Source of the DNA: an uncultured Lachnospiraceae bacterium
GTDB taxonomy: Bacteria; Bacillota; Clostridia; Lachnospirales; Lachnospiraceae
Length of the DNA: 64,000 nucleotides
Assembly: GCA_905203555.1 (NCBI GenBank)
Contig: CAJKWK010000004.1
Location: forward strand, 29,806-93,805
Direction: 5' to 3'
Of the stretch, positions 35,369 through 43,441 are shown one piece after another. Below the pieces are notes generated by a model. It saw nothing but the letters and a program-made list of their open reading frames with translations, was not told the origin of the DNA and searched no databases. The stretch's first letter is position 1. Each line of letters starts with the position of its first letter. A program made the position numbers and the translations under genes.

Positions 35369-35418
35369 TTTATCCCAACTTCCGCAGACCCCTCGCCTGA
35401 AGCCAGTCAGGTGCGGGG
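35369..35418 (-). repeat. IS605-left-end-like hairpin repeat, copy 2
   Basis: Minus strand: CCCC...GGGG hairpin with CCTGACTGGC in the loop side, then CTGCGGAAGTTGGGATAAA. It is homologous to 32017-32066. Confidence 0.5.
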
Positions 35419-35453
35419 ATTTCGAGTTAAATCTCTGAAAAACATCCTATTTT

Positions 35454-35503
35454 CTTATCCGCAAGATTATTTTTTTGAGCTGAATGGGACATTTTCGTAA
35501 AAT
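35454..35503 (+). promoter_or_regulatory. CTTATCCGCA-box promoter (class A) of ATP-grasp gene
   Basis: CTTATCCGCA (35454-35463), 11 nt, TTGAGC (35475-35480), 17 nt, TAAAAT (35498-35503). Geometry is identical to the minus-strand copies. Confidence 0.8.
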
Positions 35504-35526
35504 ATGACAAAAAGGAGGAAATCATT

Positions 35527-36276
35527 ATGCAAAAACGAAACTGGCTTTTACAGAAGAATAAAAATCCAGAACCAGATGATTTATTTCTTAAGAAAATACT
35601 ACAACGCGATGCTTTACTGAATCTGTCACAATGCATCGTAGCAGATGATCCATTATCATGCGGCGCTGATTTTCTTCCGGTAGGAGATATTCCTTTTGTG
35701 GGACAATGGTTGCAAACATATTACAAAAAACAAATGCTTCCAATTGAAGTTCCTACGGTATTAAGAACGAAAGAATACTTGGGAAGAAGTTACACGATCA
35801 TCGATCGGGATAAACTGCCAAGCTACGAAGATTCCTCAAGAAAATACTTCGTCAAAAATATCAGTCAATTAAAAACATTCCATTCTGCTTTATATGAAGG
35901 GGTAATTCCGAATCCTTCCACATTGCCGCCCGGAAAATATTTACTCAGTGGATGGCTGGATATCAGAGCTGAATTCCGCATTTTTGTACTTCATGATAAA
36001 GTATTGGGAATCCAGCCATATCTTGGCTCGCCACTTGCTTTTCCAAATCCGCAAAAGGTGCTGCGAATGGTAAATGATTACAAACAGGATCATTGGCGTC
36101 CAGAAGCATATACCATGGATGTAGCTGTGATCTGTAGAAAAGATCAGACAGCAGATACTGTGATTTTAGAAATCCATCCGTTCGTGAGCTGCGGCTTGTA
36201 TGGATTTTACGACATGGATGTCCCCAATATGCTGGAGGCAGGGCTGCAGTATTACATCAAACATCAGGAGGAATAG
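35527..36276 (+). CDS. ATP-grasp protein, R2K-clade-like
   Basis: This 249-residue protein has the C-terminal half of an ATP-grasp fold: an Arg-containing strand (DIRAEFRIFVLHDKVLGI), a following acidic strand (YTMDVAVICRK) and a metal-ligand strand (TVILEIHPFVSCGLYGF). Size and layout resemble the R2K clade, found mostly in phages and mobile elements and predicted to modify peptides or proteins by ATP-dependent ligation. The start follows AAAAGGAGG. It is followed 4 bp later by the truncated start of another gene. Confidence 0.65.
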   Translation: MQKRNWLLQKNKNPEPDDLFLKKILQRDALLNLSQCIVADDPLSCGADFLPVGDIPFVGQWLQTYYKKQMLPIEVPTVLRTKEYLGRSYTIIDRDKLPSYEDSSRKYFVKNISQLKTFHSALYEGVIPNPSTLPPGKYLLSGWLDIRAEFRIFVLHDKVLGIQPYLGSPLAFPNPQKVLRMVNDYKQDHWRPEAYTMDVAVICRKDQTADTVILEIHPFVSCGLYGFYDMDVPNMLEAGLQYYIKHQEE

Positions 36277-36280
36277 TAAT

Positions 36281-36337
36281 GCAAAGAACAAAAATATTAG
36301 TTTTGTGCCAGAAAAGTGAAGCCTCACATGACTAAAG
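36281..36337 (+). pseudogene. Gene remnant cut by IS insertion
   Basis: ATG 36281 follows CAGGAGGAATAGTA and reads MQRTKILVLCQK before running into the right end of the second TnpB element. The frame stops at 36337. The strong binding site shows a real gene began here, coupled to the ATP-grasp gene. No matching continuation was found beyond the insertion. Confidence 0.5.
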
Positions 36338-36480
36338 TCACGTGCTTCCCATAAGAACAGCCGAGGCTGCTCGTAGTCCCTTTAGGGGACGGGAACTGCG
36401 TTTCTACACATACGACCTGGACTCAGGGCCTATGCCGCAAAGGACATAAGCTCCGCATTCAGGTTAATGAGCGTAGACCA
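36316..36480 (-). ncRNA. Probable omega RNA of second tnpB
   Basis: The structured stretch from the tnpB 3' end to the right-end hairpin is the usual omega RNA location. The guide would be the minus-strand bases just below 36316. Inferred from family knowledge only. Confidence 0.4.
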
Positions 36481-37764
36481 CGTACAGGTGCTTCTCTTAG
36501 ATGCCTGAGGGACTTTTGCCTCAAGCTCCAACCTTACCTTCGCAGGTAGGGATTTTAAGATTTCCCGAATGAAATACCGGCTTCCAATGTTATAGGAAGC
36601 GGACAGGTCGCAATTATAGACCTTGCCGTTTTGGAACCGGCACAGGCTGTAGGTGGGAAGCTCTGCTTCCTTACCTCGCAGGACCCTGCCGCTTCCGTCA
36701 TAGGCAAGCCGGCTGGTTCCCCAGGCACAGATGTGGCTGATCCGCATCCCGCTCCGGTGGGCTTTATCCGTTACCATGGACTGGACATACTGGCTTCTCC
36801 ACAGATGGAGCTGCTGTTTCTTAGAGCCTCGTTTTCTGCCAGTACGGTCCAGATGTTCAAAAACGATCACATCGGCATTGTAAAGGACTGCGACATTCAT
36901 GATGAAATTAGCAGTCTTTACCGAAATGTCCAGGTTAATACCTTTGGCTTTGGCCCAGAGTCTAGGCATCCTGCGGTTTCCATGCTGCTGGGCCTTCTTG
37001 ATCCGGTTTACCGCATGAGTCAGAGAGTCGTATTCTTTCGGCAGTTTACAAAAATACCTGCCTAAGATCGTGCCGTCTGCGCGCATGACGGAAACCGTTG
37101 CCGCAGCGTTGATACCAAGGTCAACGGAGATGATGGTCCGATTAAAGATATCCGTATCCGGAAGTGTCACCTTTTCCTCAAACGGGAAATCCAGAAACCA
37201 CTCCTTGCCCCGCTTCTGCAGGGTGGGAGAGCATTTCTTTCTGGAAGCACAGCGCCGATTGATATAATCCATGTCGGATTTCCGGACCTTGACGGTCAGC
37301 CAGTCCCAGGTGTTGCGGATGAATACCTTAATCTTCATCTCGTAATCACCGGACTGTTCGTACATGACGGTTCGGTACATGGATGGATAGACATATCCGG
37401 CTTTGGGAAAGGACGGTTTCCTGCCACGAGTCTTCGGATCCTCAGATTCCCAGTTGGCCAGGTTGCTTTTGTAGGAAGATACCTTTCCTATAGCCTCAGA
37501 AATAGCGCTGCGCCGCAGGTAACTGGGAAATTTGTAAAATTTCCGGTCAAACGGGTATTTTACATCTGGGTTATCCTTAGTTTTGTGACACAGCTGTTCC
37601 ACACAGTTACAGCGTGAAAGGCTGTCAAGAACCGATAAGGTATCCCACTCATCCAAGCATACTCCAATCAAGAAATCCACGGCAGCCCGATACAGCGATA
37701 CTGTTTCCTTGAAGATATGGTTGTAGTGCTTGATTTTCATGCTGTAAGTGGAAAATACTTTCAT
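36430..37764 (-). CDS. tnpB: TnpB-like RNA-guided nuclease
   Basis: RuvC motifs are present: Asp in IISVDLGINAAATV, Glu in DVIVFEHLDRTGRKRG and Asp in YNCDLSASYNIGSRYF. Between the last two there is no four-Cys zinc finger, only Cys in LCRFQ and YNCD. The start at 37764 follows GGAAGGAGG; a longer frame to 37851 has no binding site. At 444 residues the size is normal. There is no tnpA partner, so movement would need a transposase in trans, or the protein has another role. Confidence 0.85.
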   Translation of the reverse strand: MKVFSTYSMKIKHYNHIFKETVSLYRAAVDFLIGVCLDEWDTLSVLDSLSRCNCVEQLCHKTKDNPDVKYPFDRKFYKFPSYLRRSAISEAIGKVSSYKSNLANWESEDPKTRGRKPSFPKAGYVYPSMYRTVMYEQSGDYEMKIKVFIRNTWDWLTVKVRKSDMDYINRRCASRKKCSPTLQKRGKEWFLDFPFEEKVTLPDTDIFNRTIISVDLGINAAATVSVMRADGTILGRYFCKLPKEYDSLTHAVNRIKKAQQHGNRRMPRLWAKAKGINLDISVKTANFIMNVAVLYNADVIVFEHLDRTGRKRGSKKQQLHLWRSQYVQSMVTDKAHRSGMRISHICAWGTSRLAYDGSGRVLRGKEAELPTYSLCRFQNGKVYNCDLSASYNIGSRYFIREILKSLPAKVRLELEAKVPQASKRSTCTWSTLINLNAELMSFAA

Positions 37765-37834
37765 ATCGGGATGCCTCCTTCCTGATGTTAATACAGCCAT
37801 GGTAACAAACCCCATTCTCTCAAGCAAGAAACAG

Positions 37835-37870
37835 GGGCTTGCGGATAACAAAAATCTAGGTTTTTGAAAA
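37835..37870 (-). promoter_or_regulatory. Diverged CTTATCCGCA box near tnpB
   Basis: Minus strand: AAAAACCTAGATTTTT then GTTATCCGCAAG, closely like the A-tract/T-tract plus box at 16070-16097. At the expected 34-nt distance there is TTACCA rather than a -10 hexamer, so the promoter looks damaged. Confidence 0.45.
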
Positions 37871-37976
37871 AATCTTACCGCCTAACTCATGGCTGAAGTT
37901 ACGAGAGTGCGGCGGTTAATTTTCAATTATTTCAGTTGATCGAACGATTGCCTTTTTGATTTTTCTCCTGTGGTCT

Positions 37977-38291
37977 TTAGTGCGCATATATATTTCTTGG
38001 GAAAATCCGTTCCAAATCCTCTTTGCTTAGATAACTTTCCAAAGCTTTACTTAGATTGATGCAGATATGGTCTTCCTGCATCTGGACAGGAAATCCTCCA
38101 TCGTCATATACTCCACTTCCGAAAATTTCTTTGAAGTATCCGAGAAATTCCCATAACCACAGGTAATTTACCCAGATACAAAAATCGGTTTCGTTAATCC
38201 ATCCCAGTTCATCAACTAGACAATACCCGGTTGAATTCTCCTTGGTTGCACATAATTTATATAATTTCAGTCCGTACGGTGTTGTTTCCAT
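37977..38291 (-). CDS. Hypothetical protein (104 aa)
   Basis: A small soluble protein with many aromatic residues (INETDFCIWVNYLWLWEF) following GAAGGAGAA. It is the last gene of a three-gene minus-strand unit after the radical SAM gene (18 bp spacing). No family is recognised; it might be a substrate or partner of the radical SAM enzyme, which is inference from position only. Confidence 0.55.
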   Translation of the reverse strand: METTPYGLKLYKLCATKENSTGYCLVDELGWINETDFCIWVNYLWLWEFLGYFKEIFGSGVYDDGGFPVQMQEDHICINLSKALESYLSKEDLERIFPRNIYAH

Positions 38292-38309
38292 TATTTCTTC
38301 TCCTTGTCA

Positions 38310-39134
38310 TTACTGCCAGTTTGTTCCAATCCTTCCATCCGGATGAATGATGATATTGGAATAACCGTTCTGATAGTCGTTATGCTGCTGCTGATACATA
38401 TCTCCCAATGTAATACGCGCATGCCGGCCGGACCAGTTAAATGTAGCATATACAAAGAAATCACCAACACGAAAAGTTGACACTTCGATTTCTTCATCTG
38501 CCTGTAATGCATTCCAGATTGACACATCATAGTCGCGTTTCTCTAAACCGCTAAAAAAACGGAAGGAAAATCCTCCAACTTCCGGATGTTTTGCCATGAT
38601 ACTCTTGATAGTGTCTAATGTCATATCTTTTTCCGGAAGGACAGTTTGATATGTACAGCCTGGGAACTTTGCGGGATCCGACTTTACATAGTCATTCACT
38701 GAAAGATTGATGTGTGCCAACCCGTTGATGTCCGGATTGTATCCGGCAGTGTTGACGGTAACGAATACACCTCTGCTGTTCTTTTGGTAGGTATTCACCA
38801 GATTTTTTACATGCTCCGGATACAAACTGGGTTCTCCTCCAGTAATCGTCAATCTTGTTTCCGGATGCTCCATCAGTACCTGGATTAAGGACTGAATCTG
38901 CATTTCTTTGTTCATCAGCCCTTTCATTGGGTGTTTCCGTTCCAAACAGAACGGGCAATGATACGGACATTCCTGAGTCATGATAATCTGTACATTGATG
39001 CGTTCATACAGCGGCCGTCCAAGGCTGGTTTTTCTCTGCCTGTCCTCCAGGCGGTACTGCAGGTCATATGCCATCTGTTCCCTAATCCAGTCATAATTTG
39101 GAATCGGTGGAATGAAGTTTAGTTTTCTACTCAT
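38310..39134 (-). CDS. Radical SAM protein
   Basis: A 274-residue radical SAM enzyme. The cluster motif is CPYHCPFC near residue 56, and the SAM-binding GGEP is in RLTITGGEPSLYPE near residue 97. Residues 200-274 are not a SPASM domain: no cysteine cluster is seen. It ends IHPDGRIGTNW, a pattern reminiscent of SPASM-type enzymes with the cysteines lost. The start overlaps the upstream gene's stop (ATGA). The substrate is unknown. Confidence 0.8.
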   Translation of the reverse strand: MSRKLNFIPPIPNYDWIREQMAYDLQYRLEDRQRKTSLGRPLYERINVQIIMTQECPYHCPFCLERKHPMKGLMNKEMQIQSLIQVLMEHPETRLTITGGEPSLYPEHVKNLVNTYQKNSRGVFVTVNTAGYNPDINGLAHINLSVNDYVKSDPAKFPGCTYQTVLPEKDMTLDTIKSIMAKHPEVGGFSFRFFSGLEKRDYDVSIWNALQADEEIEVSTFRVGDFFVYATFNWSGRHARITLGDMYQQQHNDYQNGYSNIIIHPDGRIGTNWQ

Positions 39135-40291
39135 CTGTTTTCTCCTTTGTCTGAATCTGTAACTGTAAACAGGAAACCTTCGAATTTTCCATCTGAAGCA
39201 GAAATGTACGGAAGGATTTCAACGACTTTCGTTCTTCGCATGTCATATCTTTCCCGAACTTGTTTTCCTGTCATGAGCCAGTATTCGTTTTTTACTCGAC
39301 TGTCCTTACTTCGTAACCGGACAACCTCGTCGTTTGTGATACCTGTCAGCTGGAATGCTATGTACAGGTCGAGAAGTTTTTCGGGTTTTGCCTTCGATTG
39401 TTTCTCCTGTTCTGGCACTGAAGCTTTCCTATTACCTGTATGGATAACGCTGCTGTAAATACAGATATTGACCTCTTCGCCAATTTCAAAGCCTTCTGAT
39501 TTCAGTTCCTTTTCTTTTCCCTTAATCATACATTGCATTTCCTGTTCATCCCGGAAAATACCAAGAATTTCCGGCTCATACATACGATCCCTCCAATCAA
39601 TATATGCAACCATTGCAAATTCTTTTTTTGCTATAGCTGTTTTTGAATGGGAAATAGATGCAGGACTACATTTTACCTCTACCGTATATTCATTTCTTTC
39701 ATCTGACAGAGTCCATGTACCAAAGAAATGATCACTGGCTTCTGAACAGGCGATTTCTTCCCCAGAGGCGTTATAAAGCACTGCTTCCGCCCATGCTGCA
39801 TTTTGAAAAAACGGGTTATCATCGCCAGGGACTGGAGGTTCATATTTGACGCCACAGCACTTGATGCCCATTTGATAGCTGTTTTCAAATGCTGCGGTAT
39901 AGCTGATGGTTTCTTCCTCTCCCATACGGTATGCTTCCGGATCGCCCTCTTCCCAGCACATCGCTTTATGAATACGGTTTGCAATCATTTGTGGAACGGT
40001 AACAGTTGTGTGGAAGTTACGATGTTCCTCACGTTCTTCCATAAAACTATCTACTATCACTTCTTCCAGATGCCATACTTCTTTTTCTTCTTTCGTACGG
40101 ATCATGGCTGACGTGTCATCGATATAGTGTTCCACAACAGTAATAGAAGCTTCCTTAAATACATCCAGATAATTTAGATATTCATTCTTCATATCTAAAT
40201 ACGCTTTTTCATAGGAAGAGAATGCTAGAGTTCTCTCCATTGTTTCTCCGTCAAACTGGCTGACAGTAAAAACTGTTACAGGTCTTGCCAT
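39131..40291 (-). CDS. Hypothetical protein, 386 aa
   Basis: A large, acidic soluble protein that opens the unit 40291-37977, following GAAAGGAGAA. Residues 1-125 (TVSQFDGETMERTLAFSSYE) are separated from a C-terminal segment (residues 285-386) by a polar Lys/Glu linker. Its style of short repeated alpha/beta modules resembles other proteins in this minus-strand region, such as the one at 43442. No family is recognised. It overlaps the radical SAM gene by 4 bp. Confidence 0.65.
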   Translation of the reverse strand: MARPVTVFTVSQFDGETMERTLAFSSYEKAYLDMKNEYLNYLDVFKEASITVVEHYIDDTSAMIRTKEEKEVWHLEEVIVDSFMEEREEHRNFHTTVTVPQMIANRIHKAMCWEEGDPEAYRMGEEETISYTAAFENSYQMGIKCCGVKYEPPVPGDDNPFFQNAAWAEAVLYNASGEEIACSEASDHFFGTWTLSDERNEYTVEVKCSPASISHSKTAIAKKEFAMVAYIDWRDRMYEPEILGIFRDEQEMQCMIKGKEKELKSEGFEIGEEVNICIYSSVIHTGNRKASVPEQEKQSKAKPEKLLDLYIAFQLTGITNDEVVRLRSKDSRVKNEYWLMTGKQVRERYDMRRTKVVEILPYISASDGKFEGFLFTVTDSDKGENR

Positions 40292-40339
40292 ATTTTTTGT
40301 TCTCCTTTCAAATCTCAGATTTCTTTTATTTTTCAGAAG

Positions 40340-40347
40340 AATTATGG
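40340..40347 (-). promoter_or_regulatory. CCATAATT-type promoter box (minus strand)
   Basis: Minus strand CCATAATT followed by CTTCTGAAAA, 48 nt before the ATG at 40291 and just after a terminator. Confidence 0.65.
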
Positions 40348-40359
40348 GAGTGGATACGG

Positions 40360-40392
40360 CAAAAAAAAGAGGCGGCCATATGGCTGCCTCTT
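40360..40392 (-). terminator. Intrinsic terminator (minus strand)
   Basis: Minus strand AAGAGGCAGCCAT/ATGGCCGCCTCTT hairpin followed by eight T. Confidence 0.85.
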
Positions 40393-40422
40393 ATAGAAAG
40401 GGAATTTATCCGCAAAATAAAG

Positions 40423-41997
40423 TTATTCAATGACTGCTTCGATTATTTGATTGTGTTCCAGATCGGCCTCATAGCGCACAGTAGCGTCCATACCTTCTTT
40501 TAAAAGAAGATGCTTTTCCGCAAATAACTGTTTGAAAATCCTTGTACCATCTGGGTCATCAACAGTAATATAGGTATAAGTTTCATTCTTTAATGGGATA
40601 AAATTCACAGAGGAAATTCGTACCTCTTCTGTTGTGATATTCTCCTCTGAAATGAATTCCTGCATATCGTAACCGTTTTTTGCCATGGTCGCCCGATAGT
40701 TATTCATAGCTTCATTTAATGTTTCACCGGTTCCTACTATGGTATAGTTTCTTTCATTAACGAACGCATATGCTTTAATCAGACCGCTGTCATCCTTTAG
40801 GGCCATTGCGTATACCGGTTCATCATTGAGGTTAATGAGCGCCGGGAAGGAGGCATGATATCCGAAATTCTGCAGAGCACCTTCTGCAGCACCCATGGCA
40901 GAAGCTTCGTCTGCTCCAGGAGACTGGTAAAATTTATATTCCATTGTCCTACTGTTGACAATCAAGAATCCAAGATTTGATGAATCGGATGCTGCACTTG
41001 TTACGCCGGTGTAAATGCAAATATCATTTCCAACCGCAATATAGCCATAATTATTTGTTGCCTTTGTGCAGTTTGTCTGTGACAGGATGGAATTGAAAAA
41101 TCCATTCTGGAGTGTGCCATAGGCATTGTACAGTTCGATTGCTTCATCGCCTGTAATTGCCAGATCAATCCATTCCGGAATCTCTGTAATCCCATACCAT
41201 TCACAATCACCAGTAATTGCATTCATAATAATCAGTCCATCAGGTTTCTTAGCGAAAAATCGGGTCTGCGGGACCTCTGTCATGATGGTCCAGTATGGAG
41301 TCCCTTCATCATCGAGCTGGAAGCACATACTTCCAAAATGTTTATCAGGGAAATAGCTTCTTGCATGCCTTAATGTATCCTGACCAAAATAGGCAGAGGG
41401 AGAATATTTCATCGCTTCATTTGTTTTTACATATTCTGCTTCACCGGTTTCCGGGTCTACAATGACATATCCTGGAATTCCACTTTTTTTATTCGCATTC
41501 CATTTCCAGAAACTGTTATACAAAAGCGGCGCCACTTTTACGACTTTCCCCTTATATATGATCGTCGCATATCCATCTGGGCTAAACTGCGATACCACAT
41601 CAGTCAGTTCACCGATCGCTCTATTTCCAATCATATAAGCGGTATCGGAATCCATCAGTGGAATTTTCTTTAAATCTGATACGGTTGGGATGTCTTCCTT
41701 AAATTTTCCTTCTGCGACTGTAATGCGGTTTGCATATGTGCTGGCATTGAATAATTTTGTGGATGCAAATCCACAAATGGCATAAATTGCAAAGCAAATC
41801 CAGAAAACAACTTCTAATTTCCAGATTTTTTTTGATTCTCGATATGTTAAACCATCATACAGATGCAAACCAAATCCGATGCTGAGAAATATCCAAAACC
41901 ATAATGCAAAAGATGTACCTCCTATAGGAACGCAGGCAATGTATACACCTCCTAAAAATAAAACCGCAGTGATACAAATACTAAGTAGCATACTCAT
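40423..41997 (-). CDS. Membrane-anchored hypothetical protein with large external domain
   Basis: Three hydrophobic segments in the first 85 residues (ICITAVLFLGGVYIA, WFWIFLSIGFGLHL, FWICFAIYAICGF) anchor a soluble part of about 440 residues. The soluble part is beta-rich with repeated modules resembling PepSY-type protease-inhibitor-like folds (GYVIVDPETGEAEYV, GLIIMNAITGDCEWYG, GFLIVNSRTMEYKFY). No enzyme motif is seen. The start follows AAGGAG and the unit ends at a strong terminator. Confidence 0.65.
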   Translation of the reverse strand: MSMLLSICITAVLFLGGVYIACVPIGGTSFALWFWIFLSIGFGLHLYDGLTYRESKKIWKLEVVFWICFAIYAICGFASTKLFNASTYANRITVAEGKFKEDIPTVSDLKKIPLMDSDTAYMIGNRAIGELTDVVSQFSPDGYATIIYKGKVVKVAPLLYNSFWKWNANKKSGIPGYVIVDPETGEAEYVKTNEAMKYSPSAYFGQDTLRHARSYFPDKHFGSMCFQLDDEGTPYWTIMTEVPQTRFFAKKPDGLIIMNAITGDCEWYGITEIPEWIDLAITGDEAIELYNAYGTLQNGFFNSILSQTNCTKATNNYGYIAVGNDICIYTGVTSAASDSSNLGFLIVNSRTMEYKFYQSPGADEASAMGAAEGALQNFGYHASFPALINLNDEPVYAMALKDDSGLIKAYAFVNERNYTIVGTGETLNEAMNNYRATMAKNGYDMQEFISEENITTEEVRISSVNFIPLKNETYTYITVDDPDGTRIFKQLFAEKHLLLKEGMDATVRYEADLEHNQIIEAVIE

Positions 41998-42015
41998 ATT
42001 TTTTCTCCTTATGAT

Positions 42016-42097
42016 CGATTAACTCACGGTCTGTGTGGTTAATCGTTATTTTTTTGTGAAGCTTTGGACTTGCAGTGAACTACAAACCAAAGCTTCA
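42016..42097. repeat. Two adjacent inverted repeats
   Basis: CGATTAA...TTAATCG (42016-42045) is followed by TTATTTTTTT on the plus strand. GAAGCTTTGG...CCAAAGCTTC (42058-42097) sits next to it. The T run suits a plus-strand terminator although no plus-strand gene lies here; on the minus strand they could act as leader structure for the gene at 41997. Confidence 0.45.
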
Positions 42098-42103
42098 GTT
42101 AAA

Positions 42104-42397
42104 TTACACTTTTTGGTATTTTAATCTATGACAAAAATAGTGTCCATGCTCATCGTATCCTAAGAAACAAGGATATTCATCTCCTGCCAGAATCTCATTG
42201 GGCAGAAAACGCTGCCCCCATGGGGAGAGAACCGCAATGTTTCCCGCAACAGTTTCGTATAATTCCCATCCTTTTGGAAGGGTATACTCAATTTTTTCAC
42301 TGACCACTGCGGTTGCCTCTGGCTGTTCAGCTGTAAAAATACGCCGTTTTTCAGAACCCAGACAACCGTAATTGATATAGCCTTGCAAAATACTCAT
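42104..42397 (-). CDS. Hypothetical protein (97 aa)
   Basis: A small soluble protein starting MSILQGYINYGCLGSE behind GGAGGTG. It is the last gene of the operon beginning at 47202. The sequence contains WELYETVAGNIAVLSPWG, which looks like a small beta fold. No family is recognised. Confidence 0.6.
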   Translation of the reverse strand: MSILQGYINYGCLGSEKRRIFTAEQPEATAVVSEKIEYTLPKGWELYETVAGNIAVLSPWGQRFLPNEILAGDEYPCFLGYDEHGHYFCHRLKYQKV

Positions 42398-42424
42398 ATC
42401 ACACCTCCGTATACATGATAAAAC

Positions 42425-43075
42425 TTATTCGGGATTGCCGTTGCAAAATGTCTCAACAACAACCGCATCTCCTGCTTCTCCCCAGTCGAATGCTGAGTCC
42501 GGAAGTTTTTCGGCTGCTTTTAATGCGTCATCATTATTTGTAGCGTCAATATCTGCGTATCCATATTTGGTTACACAAACGCGATATGTGGTTGTTTTCT
42601 GTGCGTTACTTTCTTCCGGTTTCCACAACGTATTGATTTGTTTTAGTAAAGCGTTCGTAAAGTGATACTGTATGGTCCAATCATCGCATGTTTCATACAC
42701 TTTGTGATAAATATATTCAGTATCATTATGCGGCGGCATGTTACCATAACCTACCACTTCAATGACAAAATCCTGGATTTCCACACAGTTGATTTTCAGA
42801 TCATTTTCTTCTCCGGTATATACATAGAAGTCCTCGATTTTACTGATTTCCGATAAATGATTTTTCAGTTCCGCAACCTCAGGAAATGCATTGTTGTCTT
42901 CATCTCGTAAGTAAAACTCAACGATTTCAGGATGTTCTGAATCAATACATCGTTCTGAACTTGTAAAATCGAACTGATAGTTTTTACCGCCAGCTATCAC
43001 TTCATATCCGCCAAGTGAGATATAGTGTTGTTCCGTTACGGGATGGTCGAACTTGATTCTTGCATACGCTCTCAT
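42425..43075 (-). CDS. Hypothetical protein (216 aa)
   Basis: A soluble, acidic protein starting MRAYARIKFDHPVTEQHY behind AAGGAGAGG. Residues 160-216 contain YRVCVTKYGYADIDATNNDD followed by AL(K)AAEKLP, a short repeat-like module also seen in phage-type small-molecule sensor domains, but no firm family match can be made. It is a middle gene of the minus-strand operon. Confidence 0.6.
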   Translation of the reverse strand: MRAYARIKFDHPVTEQHYISLGGYEVIAGGKNYQFDFTSSERCIDSEHPEIVEFYLRDEDNNAFPEVAELKNHLSEISKIEDFYVYTGEENDLKINCVEIQDFVIEVVGYGNMPPHNDTEYIYHKVYETCDDWTIQYHFTNALLKQINTLWKPEESNAQKTTTYRVCVTKYGYADIDATNNDDALKAAEKLPDSAFDWGEAGDAVVVETFCNGNPE

Positions 43076-43111
43076 GTTTTACCTCTCCTTTTTCTACATA
43101 TTTTTTCTCCA

Positions 43112-43411
43112 TCAGCCAAAATAAGATTTTAATTCCCTATACTGCTGATGCATCTGTTCCAATTTCTGGAATAATTCTTCCATGTTTTCTTCTGTATTTT
43201 CGCTATTTTCCAGCATGTCCAAACACTCTCGGTGGATGAGAACATTTGGAAAATATCTGGAGTTGTTCATAAGCAGAGCTACATGCTCCTTGCCAGCCAG
43301 CGTTTTGTTACAGCAGATGCATCGGTGTGGTCCGTCCCAGTATGCAGTGTCTATGATTGCATAACGGATGACCACAAAGGAATCCTTATACCTATAAGTT
43401 CCGGTTGTCAT
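43112..43411 (-). CDS. Small zinc-finger-like hypothetical protein
   Basis: A 99-residue protein with a CICCNKTLAGKEH motif near residue 32 and a later HRECL, making a plausible CXXC...HxxxC zinc site. The C-terminus is a coiled coil (EENMEELFQKLEQMHQQYRE). It follows AGGAGG and lies in the minus-strand operon. No function is recognised. Confidence 0.6.
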   Translation of the reverse strand: MTTGTYRYKDSFVVIRYAIIDTAYWDGPHRCICCNKTLAGKEHVALLMNNSRYFPNVLIHRECLDMLENSENTEENMEELFQKLEQMHQQYRELKSYFG

Positions 43412-43441
43412 ATTTTCCTCCTCTTAGAACGATCTTTTGGG

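Larger units (their letters stand above)
36316..37920 (-). mobile_element. TnpB-only IS605/IS1341-type element
   Basis: There is a tnpB gene without tnpA. The right end at 36316-36350 has a hairpin (minus strand CACGTGACT/AGTCATGTG) typical of this family. A candidate left end is the hairpin ACCGCC...GGCGGT at 37878-37917. The left boundary is uncertain: it could instead lie near 37800, because the 37839-37870 stretch matches the element-wide CTTATCCGCA box. Confidence 0.6.

Noticed and set aside
38291..38530. 79-residue minus-strand frame overlapping the radical SAM gene
   Set aside because: It lies in another frame within the radical SAM coding sequence and has no support.
40406..40416. 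TTATCCGCA on the plus strand before the 40423 stop
   Set aside because: It lacks the preceding C and T-tract, has no promoter downstream and faces no plus-strand gene.
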